From Mariprofundaceae bacterium (GTDB lineage Bacteria > Pseudomonadota > Zetaproteobacteria > Mariprofundales > Mariprofundaceae): a DNA stretch of 64,000 nucleotides. The stretch spans positions 1-64,000 of the forward strand of contig JAUZQO010000001.1 in the NCBI GenBank assembly GCA_030950925.1, written 5' to 3'. This document shows positions 63,375 to 64,000 of this stretch, in pieces. The position numbers were made by a program, and so were the translations under genes. Numbering within the stretch: the stretch's first letter is position 1; each line of letters opens with the position of its first letter. The notes below the pieces were generated by a model. It worked only from the letters and a program-made list of their open reading frames with translations. It searched no databases and had not been told where the DNA came from.

Positions 63375-64000
63375 AACGCCATCACCTTCTGAATAATTTG
63401 CTGAGCAAACTGAGATTTATGTGCAGCTTCAAATGCTACAGTTTGCTCCGCTGTAACCCACCAACCCGATGATGTGGACAACCCCATATTGCTCACATCG
63501 TTGGCAACAATGGCATCCACAGCTTTACGTTCTAGCTTATCCTTCGCATAACCCATGTGATTCTGACTTTCTGCCGCAAAGGCAACCACTGTTTTGGGTC
63601 GATGTGGCATCGTGGCAATATGCGCGACAACATCAGGGTTTGAAACCATCTCAACCATCATGGATGATATATTTTGTCGCTTGATTTTTTCCTTTGAAGT
63701 GACTGCAAAACGAAAATCACTGACTGCCGCCGTCGCTATAAATACATCGCTATCTTGCGCTGCTTTCTCACATGCTTCCAACATCTCTAAACCTGTTTCA
63801 ACATTGACACGTTGCACCTCAAGAGGGGTCGCTGGCGTGCCGACACCTGCAATCAAACAGACATCCGCGCCCCATGCTTTGGCCCATCTTGCCAAGTAAG
63901 CCCCCAGTGTTCCCGATGCACGATTGCTTAATGTACGCACGGCATCCCATGATTCCACGGTAGGTCCTGCATTGATCACCCATCGTTGCCCTTGCAAGCG
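63371..64000 (-). CDS. coaBC: Phosphopantothenoylcysteine synthetase domain of CoaBC (cut by window edge)
   Basis: The frame is open to the right edge, so the N-terminal CoaC decarboxylase lies outside. The visible 209 residues are the CoaB part: VINAGPTVESWDAVRTLSNRASGTLG, TAAVSDFR, FAAES and the DAIVANDVS motif. It joins cysteine to phosphopantothenate using CTP in coenzyme A synthesis. Confidence 0.95.
   Translation of the reverse strand, partial: RLQGQRWVINAGPTVESWDAVRTLSNRASGTLGAYLARWAKAWGADVCLIAGVGTPATPLEVQRVNVETGLEMLEACEKAAQDSDVFIATAAVSDFRFAVTSKEKIKRQNISSMMVEMVSNPDVVAHIATMPHRPKTVVAFAAESQNHMGYAKDKLERKAVDAIVANDVSNMGLSTSSGWWVTAEQTVAFEAAHKSQFAQQIIQKVMAL

Overview
The window is a gene-dense, AT-leaning bacterial chromosome segment of house-keeping character. 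It combines Gram-negative envelope genes (TolC, Kdo transferase, MsbA, Wza-type export), a C-family (cbb3-like) oxidase cluster without proton-pumping A-type genes, two carbonic-anhydrase-family proteins, LeuA/ArgB/ArgC/BioA biosynthesis and a large exopolysaccharide operon. This fits a microaerophilic autotrophic proteobacterium. A Zetaproteobacterium (Mariprofundus/Ghiorsea-like iron oxidiser) is my best guess; it is inference from gene content, not proof. Layout: 1-4.3 kb holds the end of a ThiE-type gene, leuA, a pyrK-like electron-transfer subunit, a decayed IS4-type transposase and tRNA-Glu. 4.3-10.1 kb holds a TolC-family protein coupled to elongation factor P, rpiA, a 168-bp MITE-like element whose end supplies the stop codon of an EI24/CysZ gene, and a secreted delta-class carbonic anhydrase. 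10.1-22 kb holds thiS-thiG-hemE, aroQ-accB-accC, rpsT (GTG start), Kdo transferase, RNA-modification genes, a class III nucleotide cyclase and bioA. 22-24.6 kb is an ammonium module (TorF-like porin, PII, AmtB) behind a candidate sigma-54 promoter, with a 13-G tract in front of PII. 24.9-31 kb holds argB, an HD-GYP protein, dksA, cvpA-purF, and a radA pseudogene downstream of an ASCH protein and a SirB2-like protein. 31-37.9 kb is the classical thrS-infC-rpmI-rplT-pheS-pheT order; infC appears to start at AUC. 38-44.4 kb is a respiratory region in two transcription units: (i) two tiny membrane proteins, CcoN, CcoO, a haem-less CcoP-like protein and a 45-aa membrane protein; (ii) a membrane cytochrome c, a four-helix oxidase-subunit-I-like protein, a thioredoxin-fold lipoprotein and a two-helix protein. 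44.4-50.6 kb holds a DEAD-box helicase, argC, a coiled-coil membrane protein, a bactofilin, a gamma-class carbonic anhydrase homologue and Ppx/GppA. 50.6-60.7 kb is a tightly overlapping minus-strand envelope/exopolysaccharide operon. Its first gene is an unusual fusion of an FG-GAP beta-propeller, an OmpA domain and a Wza-type export domain; it is followed by a Wzz/tyrosine autokinase, a small membrane protein, an O-antigen ligase-like polymerase, an AMIN/amidase, MsbA and a DUF374 acyltransferase. Divergent from it are an ExeA-type ATPase and a catalytically degenerate HD-GYP protein. The window ends with dut and the CoaB half of coaBC. The least conventional parts are the propeller-OmpA-Wza export protein with its divergent ATPase/HD pair, and the mini oxidase-like module at 42.2-44.3 kb beside a cbb3 oxidase whose third subunit carries no haem motif.
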